This document shows, piece after piece, positions 1 through 8,500 of a DNA stretch of 64,000 bases; the stretch's first letter is position 1; each line of letters starts with the position of its first letter. The notes beneath the pieces are model-generated. The model made no database searches, had not been told where the DNA came from, and saw only the letters and a program-made list of their open reading frames with translations. A program made the translations under genes and the position numbers. The DNA lies in assembly GCF_001806875.1 (NCBI RefSeq), contig NZ_KV786211.1, forward strand, positions 29,623-93,622, in the 5' to 3' direction. The DNA is from Corynebacterium sp. HMSC29G08. GTDB lineage: Bacteria; Actinomycetota; Actinomycetes; Mycobacteriales; Mycobacteriaceae.

Positions 1-264
1 GAATTTCCCGCAGGAGACCGCTTCGCCCCGCGTTCTTCCCACCCTTCAGTGGGCTTGGACACTCCGACCGTCATGCGCAACGTGGAAGGCACCTTCCATC
101 TCTACGCCGACCTGCCGGACGAACTCAAGCACGCCGCAGATCTGGAAAAACACGGCCAACTGCCGGAGGGCCTGCGTACCGACGCTGAGTTCGCCGCACT
201 GAATGAGCCAGGCGCCGACGGCTCCCACCGCGTCACCATCAACCCCGAAGGAGGCGAGTTGTGA
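1..264 (+). CDS. ABC transporter ATP-binding protein, OppD/DppD type, C-terminal end (partial)
   Basis: Only the last 87 codons are inside the window; the gene enters from the left edge in frame 1 and stops with TGA at 262-264. The segment lacks the nucleotide-binding motifs, which must lie upstream. It carries GDRFAPRS near its start, resembling the C-terminal oligopeptide/dipeptide transporter extension (usually G-C-R-F-A-P-R-C) that follows the ATPase core in OppD/DppD proteins; both cysteines of the usual motif are replaced here. The stop overlaps the GTG start of a second ATPase by four bases, the usual pairing of D- and F-type ATPases in a two-ATPase peptide-type importer. Permeases and binding protein would be upstream. 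Assignment rests on a short tail plus context. Confidence 0.7.
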   Translation, partial: EFPAGDRFAPRSSHPSVGLDTPTVMRNVEGTFHLYADLPDELKHAADLEKHGQLPEGLRTDAEFAALNEPGADGSHRVTINPEGGEL

Positions 265-1103
265 CTGAGGCAGTAACAACCACAACAAGCATCACGACAA
301 CAACCGCGACCCCGATCATTGAACTTGATGACATCCACGTGCGGTTCAAATCCCGCACCGGCCCCATTTTCAAACCGAACTGGGTCCACGCCGTCAATGG
401 AGTCTCCCTGAAACTCATGCCGGGCGAAACCATCGGCATCGTGGGTGAGTCTGGCTGCGGAAAGTCCACTACCGCAAACGTCATGTGCGGTCTGCAGCGT
501 CCGACGGAAGGCAGGGTGCTGTTCAAAGGCGAGGACTTTACCAAGCGCACCGCCGCCGATCGCAGGAAGATGGGCCGTGTGGTGTCTGTGGTGTTCCAGG
601 ACCCGGCTACGGCCCTGAACGCGCGCATGACGGTAAAAGACCAGTTGCTGGACCCGTTGAAGGTACACAACGTGGGTAGCGCGGCGGACCGAGAGTCCAG
701 AGTGCGCGAACTTATCAGTCTTGTGGGGCTGCCGTCCTCGGCACTCGAGGCGCTTCCCGGTCAGCTTTCCGGCGGTCAGCGCCAACGTGTGGCCATCGCC
801 CGCGCGCTGGCACTGGAACCGGATGCGATCATTGCAGATGAGCCGACGTCAGCTCTTGACGTGTCGGTGCGTGCCCAGATTCTCAACCTGCTCACAGACC
901 TGAAAGCCTCGCTCGGACTGTCCATGGTGTTCATCAGCCACGACATCCAGACTGTGCGCTACATCTCCGACCGTATCTGCGTCATGCTTAAAGGCCAGAT
1001 CGTTGAAGAGGGCAGTGTGGAGCAGGTTTTCCACAATCCTGCGAACGACTACACAAGATCTCTCCTCGGGGCTGCGCCTTCGCTGCTCCATCCCTCGCTC
1101 TAA
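261..1103 (+). CDS. ABC transporter ATP-binding protein, OppF/DppF type
   Basis: This is the cytoplasmic ATPase that energises a peptide-type (Opp/Dpp) importer. A complete nucleotide-binding domain of 280 residues is visible: Walker A GESGCGKST (about 62-70), Q-loop VFQDP (about 111-115), signature LSGGQ (169-173), Walker B IIADEP (190-195) and the H-loop histidine in ISHD (about 227). The N-terminus has a Thr-rich stretch before the core. The GTG start overlaps the upstream ATPase stop (GTGA), so translation is coupled. The next gene, a DapA/NanA-type lyase, begins 15 bases downstream, suggesting one transcript. The transported substrate is not shown by the sequence; peptides, nickel and sialic acid are all known substrates of this importer family. 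Confidence 0.9.
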   Translation: MTEAVTTTTSITTTTATPIIELDDIHVRFKSRTGPIFKPNWVHAVNGVSLKLMPGETIGIVGESGCGKSTTANVMCGLQRPTEGRVLFKGEDFTKRTAADRRKMGRVVSVVFQDPATALNARMTVKDQLLDPLKVHNVGSAADRESRVRELISLVGLPSSALEALPGQLSGGQRQRVAIARALALEPDAIIADEPTSALDVSVRAQILNLLTDLKASLGLSMVFISHDIQTVRYISDRICVMLKGQIVEEGSVEQVFHNPANDYTRSLLGAAPSLLHPSL

Positions 1104-1118
1104 ACAGAAAGAAGCACC

Positions 1119-2036
1119 ATGGCAATCAATTTTGAAGGCGTTATTCCTCCGGTCGTGCTCGCCCGCCACGACGACGGCAGTCTTGACCTCGCCTCCTACT
1201 CTCGCAACCTGGAGCGCCTGATCGCCGCAGGAGTGCACGGCTTGTTCGTGCTCGGCTCCTCTGGCGAAGGGGCATTTTGCACCTTCGAGGAGCGTGAGGC
1301 CATCCTTGCGGCTACGCGCGACACGGTCGCCGGCCGGACGCCGGTGATGGTGGGCTGCATCGATATGCAGACCGCCCGCGTGATCGAGATGGTGCAGCAG
1401 GCGCAGCGTTACGGCGCCGACGCGGTCGTTGCCACCGCGCCCTTTTACGCGCTTGGCGGTGCCGCGCAGGTAGAAAACCACTTCCGGCTCATTCACCACG
1501 CCACCGAGCTGCCGGTGTTCGCCTACGACATCCCGGTGTGTGTTCACTCCAAACTGTCCAACCAGATGCTGATCAAGCTGGGCAACGAAGGTGTGCTTGC
1601 GGGTGTGAAGGACTCCTCGGGTGACGACGTCGCGTTTCGTCTCTTAGCCATCCAAAACCGTGAGGAGGGCAGTCCGCTGAAGCTTTTTACCGGCCACGAA
1701 GTCGTGGTCGACGGCGCGTATCTGTCCGGTGCGCACGGTAGCGTACCCGGTCTGGCCAACGTGGACCCTGCAGGCTACATACGCCAGTGGGAGGCCTACC
1801 AGAAGGGCGACTGGGACGCAGTGGCGGAGGAGCAAAATCGCCTTGCCAAGCTTATGCTGATTGCCCACCAGGCGAAGTCTGTTTCTGGCTTCGGTGCGGG
1901 TGTGGGCAGTTTCAAGGTCGCTTTGAAGCTCCTGGGCGTATTCGAGTCTGACAGGATGCCCACTCCCGTGCCACAGATGACGGTGGAAGAGGTCGAGCTC
2001 ATCCGGGGTGTTCTGTCAGGAGCCGGTTTGCTCTAG
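1119..2036 (+). CDS. DapA/NanA-family (class I) aldolase/lyase
   Basis: A 305-residue TIM-barrel protein of the dihydrodipicolinate synthase / N-acetylneuraminate lyase family. Visible hallmarks are the GSSGE loop (46-50) that binds the pyruvate carboxylate, the catalytic tyrosine in AYDIP (Tyr136) and the Schiff-base lysine in GVKDSSG (Lys164). The family condenses or cleaves pyruvate with an aldehyde. It follows the importer ATPases closely, so a catabolic lyase for an imported substrate, for example sialic acid, is more likely than lysine synthesis, but this is inference. The ATG is preceded by AGAAAG. The uracil permease start lies only six bases after its stop. It could also be a keto-deoxy-sugar aldolase. 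Confidence 0.8.
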   Translation: MAINFEGVIPPVVLARHDDGSLDLASYSRNLERLIAAGVHGLFVLGSSGEGAFCTFEEREAILAATRDTVAGRTPVMVGCIDMQTARVIEMVQQAQRYGADAVVATAPFYALGGAAQVENHFRLIHHATELPVFAYDIPVCVHSKLSNQMLIKLGNEGVLAGVKDSSGDDVAFRLLAIQNREEGSPLKLFTGHEVVVDGAYLSGAHGSVPGLANVDPAGYIRQWEAYQKGDWDAVAEEQNRLAKLMLIAHQAKSVSGFGAGVGSFKVALKLLGVFESDRMPTPVPQMTVEEVELIRGVLSGAGLL

Positions 2037-2042
2037 GGCATA

Positions 2043-3413
2043 ATGCTCTGCGTGGATAACGCGAGTACAAGGACCACGGACAGTGGCTTCGGTTGGAAAC
2101 TTCACGGCGACGGCAAACGGGTGCTCCCCGGTGCTGTCGTCGCACCAGATGAGCGGCTGAGCTGGCCGCGCACCATCGGCATCGGCATGCAGCACGTGGT
2201 GGCCATGTTCGGCGCCACGTTGCTCGTGCCCACCCTCACAGGCTTCCCGGTGAACACCACGCTGCTGTTCTCGGGTCTGGGCACGCTCATCTTCCTCATG
2301 CTGACGAAGAACAAGCTGCCAAGCTACCTGGGTTCTTCGTTTGCGTTCATTGCGCCGCTGACCGCGTCACAGCAGTATGGTGTGGCCGCGCAGCTCGGTG
2401 GTGTACTGTTCACTGGCTTGGCGCTGATTGTTGTCGGCTTCATTGTTCAAGCGGCGGGCAAGCGCGTTATCGACGCGGTCATGCCTCCCGTTGTCACCGG
2501 CGCCATTGTTGCGCTCATCGGGCTGAATCTGGCCCCCACTGCCGTCGCAAATGTTGAAGCCCAGCCTGGTGTCGCCGGCATCACGCTGCTGACCATCGTG
2601 CTTGTCACAGTGGCTACGCGCGGCATGGCGGCGCGCCTCTCCATCCTCATTGGCGTGGTTGTGGGTTGGGTCTTTGCCGCGCTGACCGGGGGACTGGCAG
2701 AAGACGCGTTGGACACTATCTCGGCGGCACCGTGGGTCGGCCTGCCGCAGTTCCATACCCCAGAGTTCCACCTCTCGGCCATCCTGGTCACGCTGCCCGT
2801 GCTAGTGGTGCTGATCGCGGAAAACGTCGGCCACGTCAAGGCGGTTTCCGAGATGACGGGCAGGGACCTTGATCCGATGCAGGGCAGGGCGTTGATTGGC
2901 GACGGCATCGCCACCACCCTCGCCGGCACCTTCGGCGGGTCCGGCACCACGACCTACGCCGAGAACATCGGCGTGATGGCGGCGACAAAGGTCTACTCCA
3001 CGGCGGCGTATTGGGTGGCGGCCTGCTTTGCCATTGTGCTCGCGTTCATTCCGAGATTCGGTGCTGTCATCTTCACCATCCCGGTCGGTGTGCTCGGCGG
3101 CGCGTGCCTGGTGCTCTACGGCCTGATTGGCATGCTGGGCATCCGTATCTGGCAGGACAACAGGGTGGACTTTACCGACCCGGTAAACCTCACCGCCGCG
3201 GCGGTGGCGCTGATTGTGGGCATTGGCAACCTCACGCTGCAGGCGGGGCCGGTGGCGTTGGAGGGCATCGCGCTCGGCTCCGTCGGCGTCATTATCGTGT
3301 ATCCACTCATGCGGTGGTGTTACAACACGGTGGGCGAGGGGCGTTACCGCTTAGGCTTCCCAACGAAAAAGCGGGAGCCAGCCAACGTGGCCGACCCCCA
3401 CACATTCGGGTAG
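2043..3413 (+). CDS. uraA: Uracil permease (NCS2 / UraA family)
   Basis: Inner-membrane nucleobase:cation symporter, 456 residues with many hydrophobic segments (up to 14 expected for NCS2 proteins). The core resembles E. coli UraA: MFGATLLVP (55-63), LGSSFAFI (96-103), and the two substrate-binding glutamates in LIAENVGH (Glu260) and TTYAENIG (Glu307). These glutamates support uracil rather than xanthine. An extra hydrophilic N-terminal tail of about 40 residues precedes the first helix. The ATG at 2043 has a weak ribosome site; a GTG at 2052 in the same frame is an alternative. It starts six bases after the lyase stop, so it may be cotranscribed, although no shared function is obvious. It converges with ptsH. 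Confidence 0.88.
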   Translation: MLCVDNASTRTTDSGFGWKLHGDGKRVLPGAVVAPDERLSWPRTIGIGMQHVVAMFGATLLVPTLTGFPVNTTLLFSGLGTLIFLMLTKNKLPSYLGSSFAFIAPLTASQQYGVAAQLGGVLFTGLALIVVGFIVQAAGKRVIDAVMPPVVTGAIVALIGLNLAPTAVANVEAQPGVAGITLLTIVLVTVATRGMAARLSILIGVVVGWVFAALTGGLAEDALDTISAAPWVGLPQFHTPEFHLSAILVTLPVLVVLIAENVGHVKAVSEMTGRDLDPMQGRALIGDGIATTLAGTFGGSGTTTYAENIGVMAATKVYSTAAYWVAACFAIVLAFIPRFGAVIFTIPVGVLGGACLVLYGLIGMLGIRIWQDNRVDFTDPVNLTAAAVALIVGIGNLTLQAGPVALEGIALGSVGVIIVYPLMRWCYNTVGEGRYRLGFPTKKREPANVADPHTFG

Positions 3414-3435
3414 GAGCGAAGAATCAGCGAAGTGC

Positions 3436-3705
3436 CTAGGCTTCGTCCAAGTTCTGAGCAATCAGCGCGGCAATCGCGTCAACCGCTGCTGCGTTGTTGG
3501 ACGTAACCGTAACTTCATCACCGTATTCCGCGCCCATTGCCATGATCATCAGTGAAGACGCAGCGTCGGTCACATCGTCGTCATCGCCCCCAATCAGGGT
3601 GAGAATAATGTCGTCGTCATACTCACTGGCGGCATCAGCGATGACGGTGGCGGGGCGGGCGTGCAGGCCCACGGTAGAGCCCACTTTCACGGTTTTAGAA
3701 GCCAT
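3436..3705 (-). CDS. ptsH: Phosphocarrier protein HPr
   Basis: Soluble phosphocarrier of the sugar phosphotransferase system; it passes phosphate from enzyme I to sugar-specific EIIA domains. The 89-residue length is typical. The active-site histidine is in GLHARPA (His15). The regulatory serine region reads AASSLMIMAMG (about 48-58), where low-GC Gram-positive HPr has its Ser46 kinase site; corynebacteria are not known to use that kinase. The middle is unusually acidic (run of four Asp at about 41-44). ATG start at 3705 with AAAGGA upstream. It lies directly downstream of lexA on the same strand with only 58 bases between; no ptsI, ptsF or fruK is next to it here. Confidence 0.93.
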   Translation of the reverse strand: MASKTVKVGSTVGLHARPATVIADAASEYDDDIILTLIGGDDDDVTDAASSLMIMAMGAEYGDEVTVTSNNAAAVDAIAALIAQNLDEA

Positions 3706-3735
3706 GCGGTCAAAGTCCTTTCAGCGGTTTAATGG

Positions 3736-3754
3736 TGACTCAATACTAGAGTCA
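3736..3754. promoter_or_regulatory. Inverted repeat in the ptsH upstream region
   Basis: TGACTC (3736-3741) and GAGTCA (3749-3754) form a perfect 6-bp inverted repeat with a 7-base spacer between the lexA stop and the ptsH start. On the minus strand the spacer contains TAGTAT, a possible -10 hexamer. It could be an operator overlapping the ptsH promoter or a small hairpin; the sequence alone cannot decide. Confidence 0.35.
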
Positions 3755-3763
3755 TCCGGCAAT

Positions 3764-4456
3764 CTAAAGTGCACGGAACACGGAAACGACAAGGCCCATG
3801 ATCTCCGCGTCATCGCCCTTGATGGGGGCGAACGCGTCGTTGCGCGGCATGAGCCACACCCCCGAAGCGTCTTTGTGGAACACCTTGGCGGTCGCCTCAC
3901 CGTCAATAAGCGCGGCAACGATCTGGCCTTCTTCAGCAACCGGCTGTGAGCGAACAACAAGCCAGTCCCCATCCAAGATTGCGGCGTCCACCATGGAATC
4001 ACCGACAACCTTGAGCATAAACAGCTCGCCATCGCCGAGCAGCTCCTCCGGGAGAGGGTAGTAGGTCTCTACATTCTCCTCAGCCAGGATCGGGGCGCCT
4101 GCAGCGATCTGGCCGACAACAGGGATAAAGCGCGCGTTGGATGCGTCTTCCGGGGCGTTGTGGGCAGCCGGACCTGCGGCTTTCTTACGGGCAGTTGGAG
4201 CGCCTGGCAGGTGGCGCAAATCTACTGCGCGGGGCTTGTTGGGATCGCGCCGAAGGAAGCCCTTCTTCTCTAGTTCTTTCAGCTGGTACGCCACAGAAGA
4301 AGTGGATTGCAGCCCTGCAGCATCACCGATCTCTCGGATGCTTGGCGGGTACCCGCGAAGTACCACCGCATCCTGGATGACTTGCAGGATTCGACGCTGG
4401 CGGTCGCTCAGTGTGCTCATGTCCAGGCTGTTTGGGTCTGTCTTCTTTCGTGCCAC
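3764..4456 (-). CDS. lexA: SOS repressor LexA
   Basis: Repressor of the SOS regulon that cleaves itself when stimulated by RecA filaments. The 230-residue protein has an N-terminal winged helix (about 15-80, LSDRQRRIL then PPSIREIG), a linker rich in Ala, Lys and Pro, and a C-terminal S24 peptidase domain. The cleavage site is Ala119-Gly120 in QIAAGAP; the catalytic Ser154 is in VGDSM and Lys191 in GEATAKVF. The start is GTG at 4456 with TAAGGAG upstream; an in-frame ATG 12 codons later (MSTLSDRQ) is an alternative that keeps the whole DNA-binding domain. It is divergent from divS, and candidate LexA boxes lie in the shared intergenic region, consistent with autoregulation. Confidence 0.96.
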   Translation of the reverse strand: MARKKTDPNSLDMSTLSDRQRRILQVIQDAVVLRGYPPSIREIGDAAGLQSTSSVAYQLKELEKKGFLRRDPNKPRAVDLRHLPGAPTARKKAAGPAAHNAPEDASNARFIPVVGQIAAGAPILAEENVETYYPLPEELLGDGELFMLKVVGDSMVDAAILDGDWLVVRSQPVAEEGQIVAALIDGEATAKVFHKDASGVWLMPRNDAFAPIKGDDAEIMGLVVSVFRAL

Positions 4457-4541
4457 GTTGTGCTCCTTACGTGCTTGTCAGTCCGTATAGCTCTATTGCC
4501 AAGGTCCTAGATGCGGTCCTAGTTGTGAAACTACCACGTGA

Positions 4542-4555
4542 GGCAAGTTTGTTCG
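4542..4555 (-). promoter_or_regulatory. Weak candidate LexA (SOS) box on the lexA side
   Basis: Read on the minus strand this is CGAACAAACTTGCC, matching 11 of 14 positions of the actinobacterial SOS consensus CGAACRNRYGTTYG. It lies about 90 bases upstream of the lexA start, closer to lexA than the two better boxes. The CGAAC half is perfect and the other half is poor, so it may be fortuitous. Confidence 0.3.
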
Positions 4556-4603
4556 ATATTTTTGGCTAAATTCTGGACACGCGTTCGATCGCCTGCTATA
4601 AAT

Positions 4604-4617
4604 CGAACATGTACTCG
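4604..4617 (+). promoter_or_regulatory. Candidate LexA (SOS) box upstream of divS
   Basis: CGAACATGTACTCG matches 12 of 14 positions of CGAACRNRYGTTYG. It is followed after two bases by a second box and lies just upstream of the inferred divS -35 region, a position suited to repression of divS and possibly lexA. Confidence 0.6.
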
Positions 4618-4619
4618 TT

Positions 4620-4633
4620 CGAACGTATGGGCG
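4620..4633 (+). promoter_or_regulatory. Second candidate LexA (SOS) box upstream of divS
   Basis: CGAACGTATGGGCG also matches 12 of 14 positions of CGAACRNRYGTTYG. Its centre is 16 bases from that of the neighbouring box, about one and a half helical turns, so two LexA dimers could bind side by side. The stretch 4603-4622 also reads as an inverted TCGAAC/GTTCGA pair with an 8-base gap. Confidence 0.5.
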
Positions 4634-4640
4634 CAGATGG

Positions 4641-4669
4641 TTTAGGTGTGTGGTTCACGTTCCTAGGAT
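4641..4669 (+). promoter_or_regulatory. Candidate divS promoter
   Basis: TAGGAT at 4664-4669 fits the corynebacterial -10 pattern TANNNT. TTTAGG at 4641-4646 lies at a 17-base spacing as a weak -35. The predicted start of transcription would leave a leader of about 25 bases before the divS ATG at 4702, with AAAGGAG as ribosome site. Both SOS boxes lie just upstream. Confidence 0.5.
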
Positions 4670-4701
4670 GAGGCCAAACAGTATCAAAAGGAGACAACAT
4701 C

Positions 4702-5019
4702 ATGACCACGATTATTCGCAATTCTTACCCACGTGCCTCTGTAGCTTCTGAGGTCTGGGATCTTTCGCCTGCAGAAGACCGCCGTGTTTCTGCTGGCACC
4801 GTCCGTCAACTGCGTGCAGGAAATTCTCCTACACGGTCAGTGCGAGATACGAGTGCAGATGGGTTCGAACCTAGGCGCGAACACAGCGAAAGTCTCTTTG
4901 TTGGTGTGGTGATGGCCACTGCGCTTTTGATCGGTTCACTGTTCGGCGGAGCGTTCGGTGGGGGCGATGAGCCAACAGCGGGCGAGATAGCGCAGTATTC
5001 ACACGTTGTCGCGCGTTAG
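4702..5019 (+). CDS. divS: SOS-induced cell division suppressor DivS
   Basis: A 105-residue protein with a hydrophilic N-terminal half, one hydrophobic segment (about 66-84, FVGVVMATALLIGSLF) and a short C-terminal tail. Position defines it: in Corynebacterium glutamicum the gene divergent from lexA and followed by nrdR is divS, which blocks septation during the SOS response without being related to E. coli SulA. The layout lexA <-> divS, nrdR is the same here, and SOS boxes and a -10 lie upstream. The ribosome site AAAGGAG at 4688-4694 fixes the ATG. It has no LysM domain or enzymatic motif that I can see. The name is by synteny and topology rather than by motif. Confidence 0.75.
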   Translation: MTTIIRNSYPRASVASEVWDLSPAEDRRVSAGTVRQLRAGNSPTRSVRDTSADGFEPRREHSESLFVGVVMATALLIGSLFGGAFGGGDEPTAGEIAQYSHVVAR

Positions 5020-5053
5020 ACACAATTCGTTGTACGGCATTGTGGGGCCGGGC

Positions 5054-5059
5054 TAGGCT
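5054..5059 (+). promoter_or_regulatory. -10 element of a probable leaderless nrdR transcript
   Basis: TAGGCT (pattern TANNNT) ends eight bases before the nrdR GTG at 5068 and no ribosome site is visible, so transcription probably begins at or next to the start codon. Confidence 0.5.
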
Positions 5060-5067
5060 TAGGTCTT

Positions 5068-5526
5068 GTGTTTTGCCCTTTTTGCCACAACGCGCACTCT
5101 CGTGTCACGGACTCCCGCACGGTAGAGGCTGGTGCAGCCATTCGCAGACGCCGTGAGTGCACGGAATGCGGGGGGCGTTTCACCACAGTTGAAAAAGCCG
5201 TATTGATGGTGGTGAAGCGAAACGGAGTAAGCGAACCGTTTGACCGCGACAAACTCATTGTTGGCGTGCGGCGCGCCTGCCAGGGCCGCGACGTGTCAGA
5301 CGACGCGCTTAAGCGGCTGGCCCAGCAGGTAGAAGAAACCGTGCGAGCTCAAGGCAGTTCGCAGGTGCCAGCAAACCAAATCGGTTTGGCCGTGCTCGAG
5401 CCCTTGCGGGCTTTAGACGAGGTTGCCTACCTGCGCTTCGCCTCCGTATACAAGTCTTTCGAGAGTGCGGACGACTTTGAGTCAGAGATCCGACTCATGC
5501 GCCGCCGAGACCGCGAAGACTTCTAG
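5068..5526 (+). CDS. nrdR: Transcriptional repressor NrdR
   Basis: Nucleotide-sensing repressor of ribonucleotide reductase genes. The 152-residue protein has the N-terminal zinc ribbon (Cys3, Cys6, Cys31, Cys34; CPFC and CTEC) and an ATP-cone domain (about 46-136, starting [16 protein letters not shown]) that binds ATP or dATP. The length is typical. The GTG at 5068 places the first Cys at residue 3, as in other NrdR proteins. No ribosome site is visible but a TAGGCT box lies eight bases upstream, so a leaderless mRNA is likely. No nrd genes are in the window. The stop TAG lies in a 15-bp tandem duplication shared with the end of the convergent hrpA. Confidence 0.96.
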   Translation: MFCPFCHNAHSRVTDSRTVEAGAAIRRRRECTECGGRFTTVEKAVLMVVKRNGVSEPFDRDKLIVGVRRACQGRDVSDDALKRLAQQVEETVRAQGSSQVPANQIGLAVLEPLRALDEVAYLRFASVYKSFESADDFESEIRLMRRRDREDF

Positions 5527-5541
5527 CGCGAAGACTTCTAG
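5512..5541. repeat. 15-bp exact tandem duplication spanning the nrdR and hrpA stop codons
   Basis: CGCGAAGACTTCTAG occurs twice head to tail (5512-5526 and 5527-5541). The first copy supplies the TAG stop of nrdR (5524-5526); the second supplies, on the other strand, the TAG stop of the convergent hrpA (5538-5540). Without the duplication the two genes would overlap at their ends. Confidence 0.95.
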
Positions 5542-8500
5542 CGCAACGCATCAGTCATCTTCTCAATACGGCGCTGGCTCACCGGCTGAGGCGTGCCAAG
5601 GCGCTGCGCGAAGATGCTGACCCGAAGCTCCTCAATCCGCCAGAGAATGTCCTTGTACGCCTTCGACTTTTTCCGGATCGCTGGAAGTGTTGCCATCTTT
5701 TGCGCCAGGTAGCGCTTTGCGTCATCGATCACCATCTGTCGATCCGCATCTCGGTCCGGATCCATACTCATATCCTCAAGCCGAATCCGCATCGCCTCGA
5801 TATATCGCGGCAAGTGCTGCAGATGGCCAGCGCCATGCAAGGTAATCGCATGCTTTGGCAAGTAGAAATCCAGCTGAGCGCGCATATCTTCAATCGCTGG
5901 GCCTTCCCACTTAGCAAGCTCTGCGCGCATATTCGCAAAGTCTGCAAGCCCTGGGGCAATGCCCACGACAATGCGACGAACCTCGCCCGCCACCTTTGGC
6001 TTAATCTCTGCAAGCAGTGCGTCAAACTCCTCAGGTGTACGCACCGCGCCACCGTGGGAGAGCAATAAGTCACGGATGACAGCCACGCGGGCGTCCTCCA
6101 CCAAACCCTTCGCACCACCATGGGGGAAGTGGTCCACCGCGACCTTGTGGCGAAGGGGCAGCCCCTTGGTCATCTGTTGCGTTGACACCTGAATTTGGCG
6201 AAGCAACAGGGTCAGTGTGGCCGTGGTCATCGACGCATCCGCAGCAGCCTTCGTTGGATGCACCGTCACCTTCACGCCATCTTTGGTGGCCTCAAGCGCG
6301 GGGTAGGCCGTAACCTCATTGCCGTCAATGACCGTAGTTACAGTTTCTGGCACCGCACCCAACGTATCCGCGCTCCACGTCTCGACGGTTTCAGATTCGC
6401 TGCCACGTGCGCGTTTCGACACCGAGGAACGAATACCGCCCGCCTGCCTTCGACGCAGCGCATTCAAGTCCTTATCACTGTCAATGATGTCGCCGCGGCG
6501 ATCAACTGCTGCGTACGTCATCCGCAGATGCGCAGGCAGTGCATCCGGGCGAAAATCGGAAGCGTTAATGCCGCTGGCGCCGAGGAGGCGCAGGGCGTTC
6601 GTTAAAGCGTCGTCAAGCGGGAGGCCCTCTTCAAGCAGTGGCAATGCACGAGCGGCGAAATCCGGGGCCGGCACAACCGTTTTGCGAAGCTGCTTAGGCA
6701 GGGTGCGGATGAGTTCTGTGAGCAGCTCCTCGCGAAGACCGGGAACCAACCATTCAAAGTCCGCGGCATCAAGACCAGCCAGCAGCGGCACTGGTACGAG
6801 TACGGTGACGCCGTCGAACGGGTCACCCGGCTCAAACTTGTAACGCAGCTCATAGGCTATAGATCCCTGCTGCAATACCTCGGGAAACGCGACTTCGGAG
6901 GTATCAATGCCGTCTGAGTCCAGCAGTCGTTCCGGATCAAAATCCAGGTAGTGCTTGTCTTTACTGCGCTGCTTCTTCCACCAAGAGTCAAAGTGGCGTG
7001 CAGTTGTGACATCAGCCGGCAGCTTTGAGTCGTAGAACTCAAACAGTGTGTCCTCATCGACTACCAGACCGCGTCGACGCACCTTTTCCTCAACCTCGGC
7101 GGCATCGGCCAGCATCGCTTCATTGTGCTCGATGAACATGTGATGGCGATTCCAATCGCCGCCAATCAGTGCGTGGCGGATAAACATGTTTCGCGCACCT
7201 GCCGGGTCCACCCGGTGGTAGGGCACAAGGCGATCGCGCACGATGGTTACGCCATAAAGCATGGTCTTTTCGTGCACCATTGCGGCAGAGCGCTTGCGGG
7301 ACCACACCGGCTCCGAATAGTTGCGCCGCAGCAGGTCGCCTGCAGCCCGCTCCACCCACGCTGGCTCAATCTTGGCCACGTCACGCGCGAACAGGCGCGA
7401 GGTTTCCACCAACTCCGCGGCCATCACAAACTCTGGGGGCTTTTTGCTTATCGACGACCCCGGGAAGATCACAAACCGCGTCCCCCGAGCTCCGTTGTAT
7501 TCCTTGGAACCCCCGTCACGCGCACCGATGTTGGACAGCAACCCGGTCAGCAGCGACTGGTGGATGGAGTCAGCATCACGATTCTCGTTCTGGCTGTTCC
7601 AGCCCTTCCAACCCAGTTGCTTTTCCACGTCGCGAAGCTGACGCACCAAGTCGTACCACTCACGAATGCGCATGTAGTGCAGAAATTCGCGCTTCATCCG
7701 CTTGCGAAACGCGTTGCCGGAAAGCTCGTCGCGGGAATCTGTAATGTAATCCCATAGCTTGAGCGCTGAGAGAAAGTCAGATTCCTTGTCTTTGAAGCGC
7801 GCGTGTGCCTGGTCGGCCTGGGCCTGGAACTCAAGCGGGCGTTCGCGCACATCTTGGATGGTCATGTAAGCGACGAGCACTGTGACGTCTTCAAGCACGC
7901 CCATGCGATCAGCCTCAACCAGCATGCGGGCCATCTTTGGGTCTACCGGGATACGCGCAATGTCGCGGCCGATGTTGGTGAGCACTGGCGCGCCGCCGCG
8001 TTCTTTATCCCCAATGGCGCCGAGCTCATGCAGGATAAGCAGACCGTCCCGAATCGCCTTCGGGTCAGGTGCCTGGATGAAAGGAAACTCCGCAACATCA
8101 CCAAGGCGCAGCGAGATCATCTGCAAAATCACCGACGCCAAGTTGGTACGCAGAATCTCCGGGTCCGTGAACTCAGCGCGCGCGTTGAAGTTCTCCTCCG
8201 AGTACAAACGGATGGCAATACCGTCTGCAACACGTCCTGAGCGGCCTGAGCGCTGGTTTGCAGACGCCTGGGAAATCTCCTCAATCGGTAGGCGCTGAAC
8301 CTTTGTGCGCGTGGAATAGCGCGAAATACGCGCAAGGCCGGTGTCAACCACGTAGTGAATGCCTGGCACCGTCAGGGAGGTCTCAGCGATGTTGGTAGAC
8401 AGCACAATGCGCCTGCCAGAATGTGGCGAAAAGACTCGGTGCTGCTCCGCGTTGGAGAGACGCCCAAACAGCGGCACCACCTCGACGCCACGCCAGTGCT

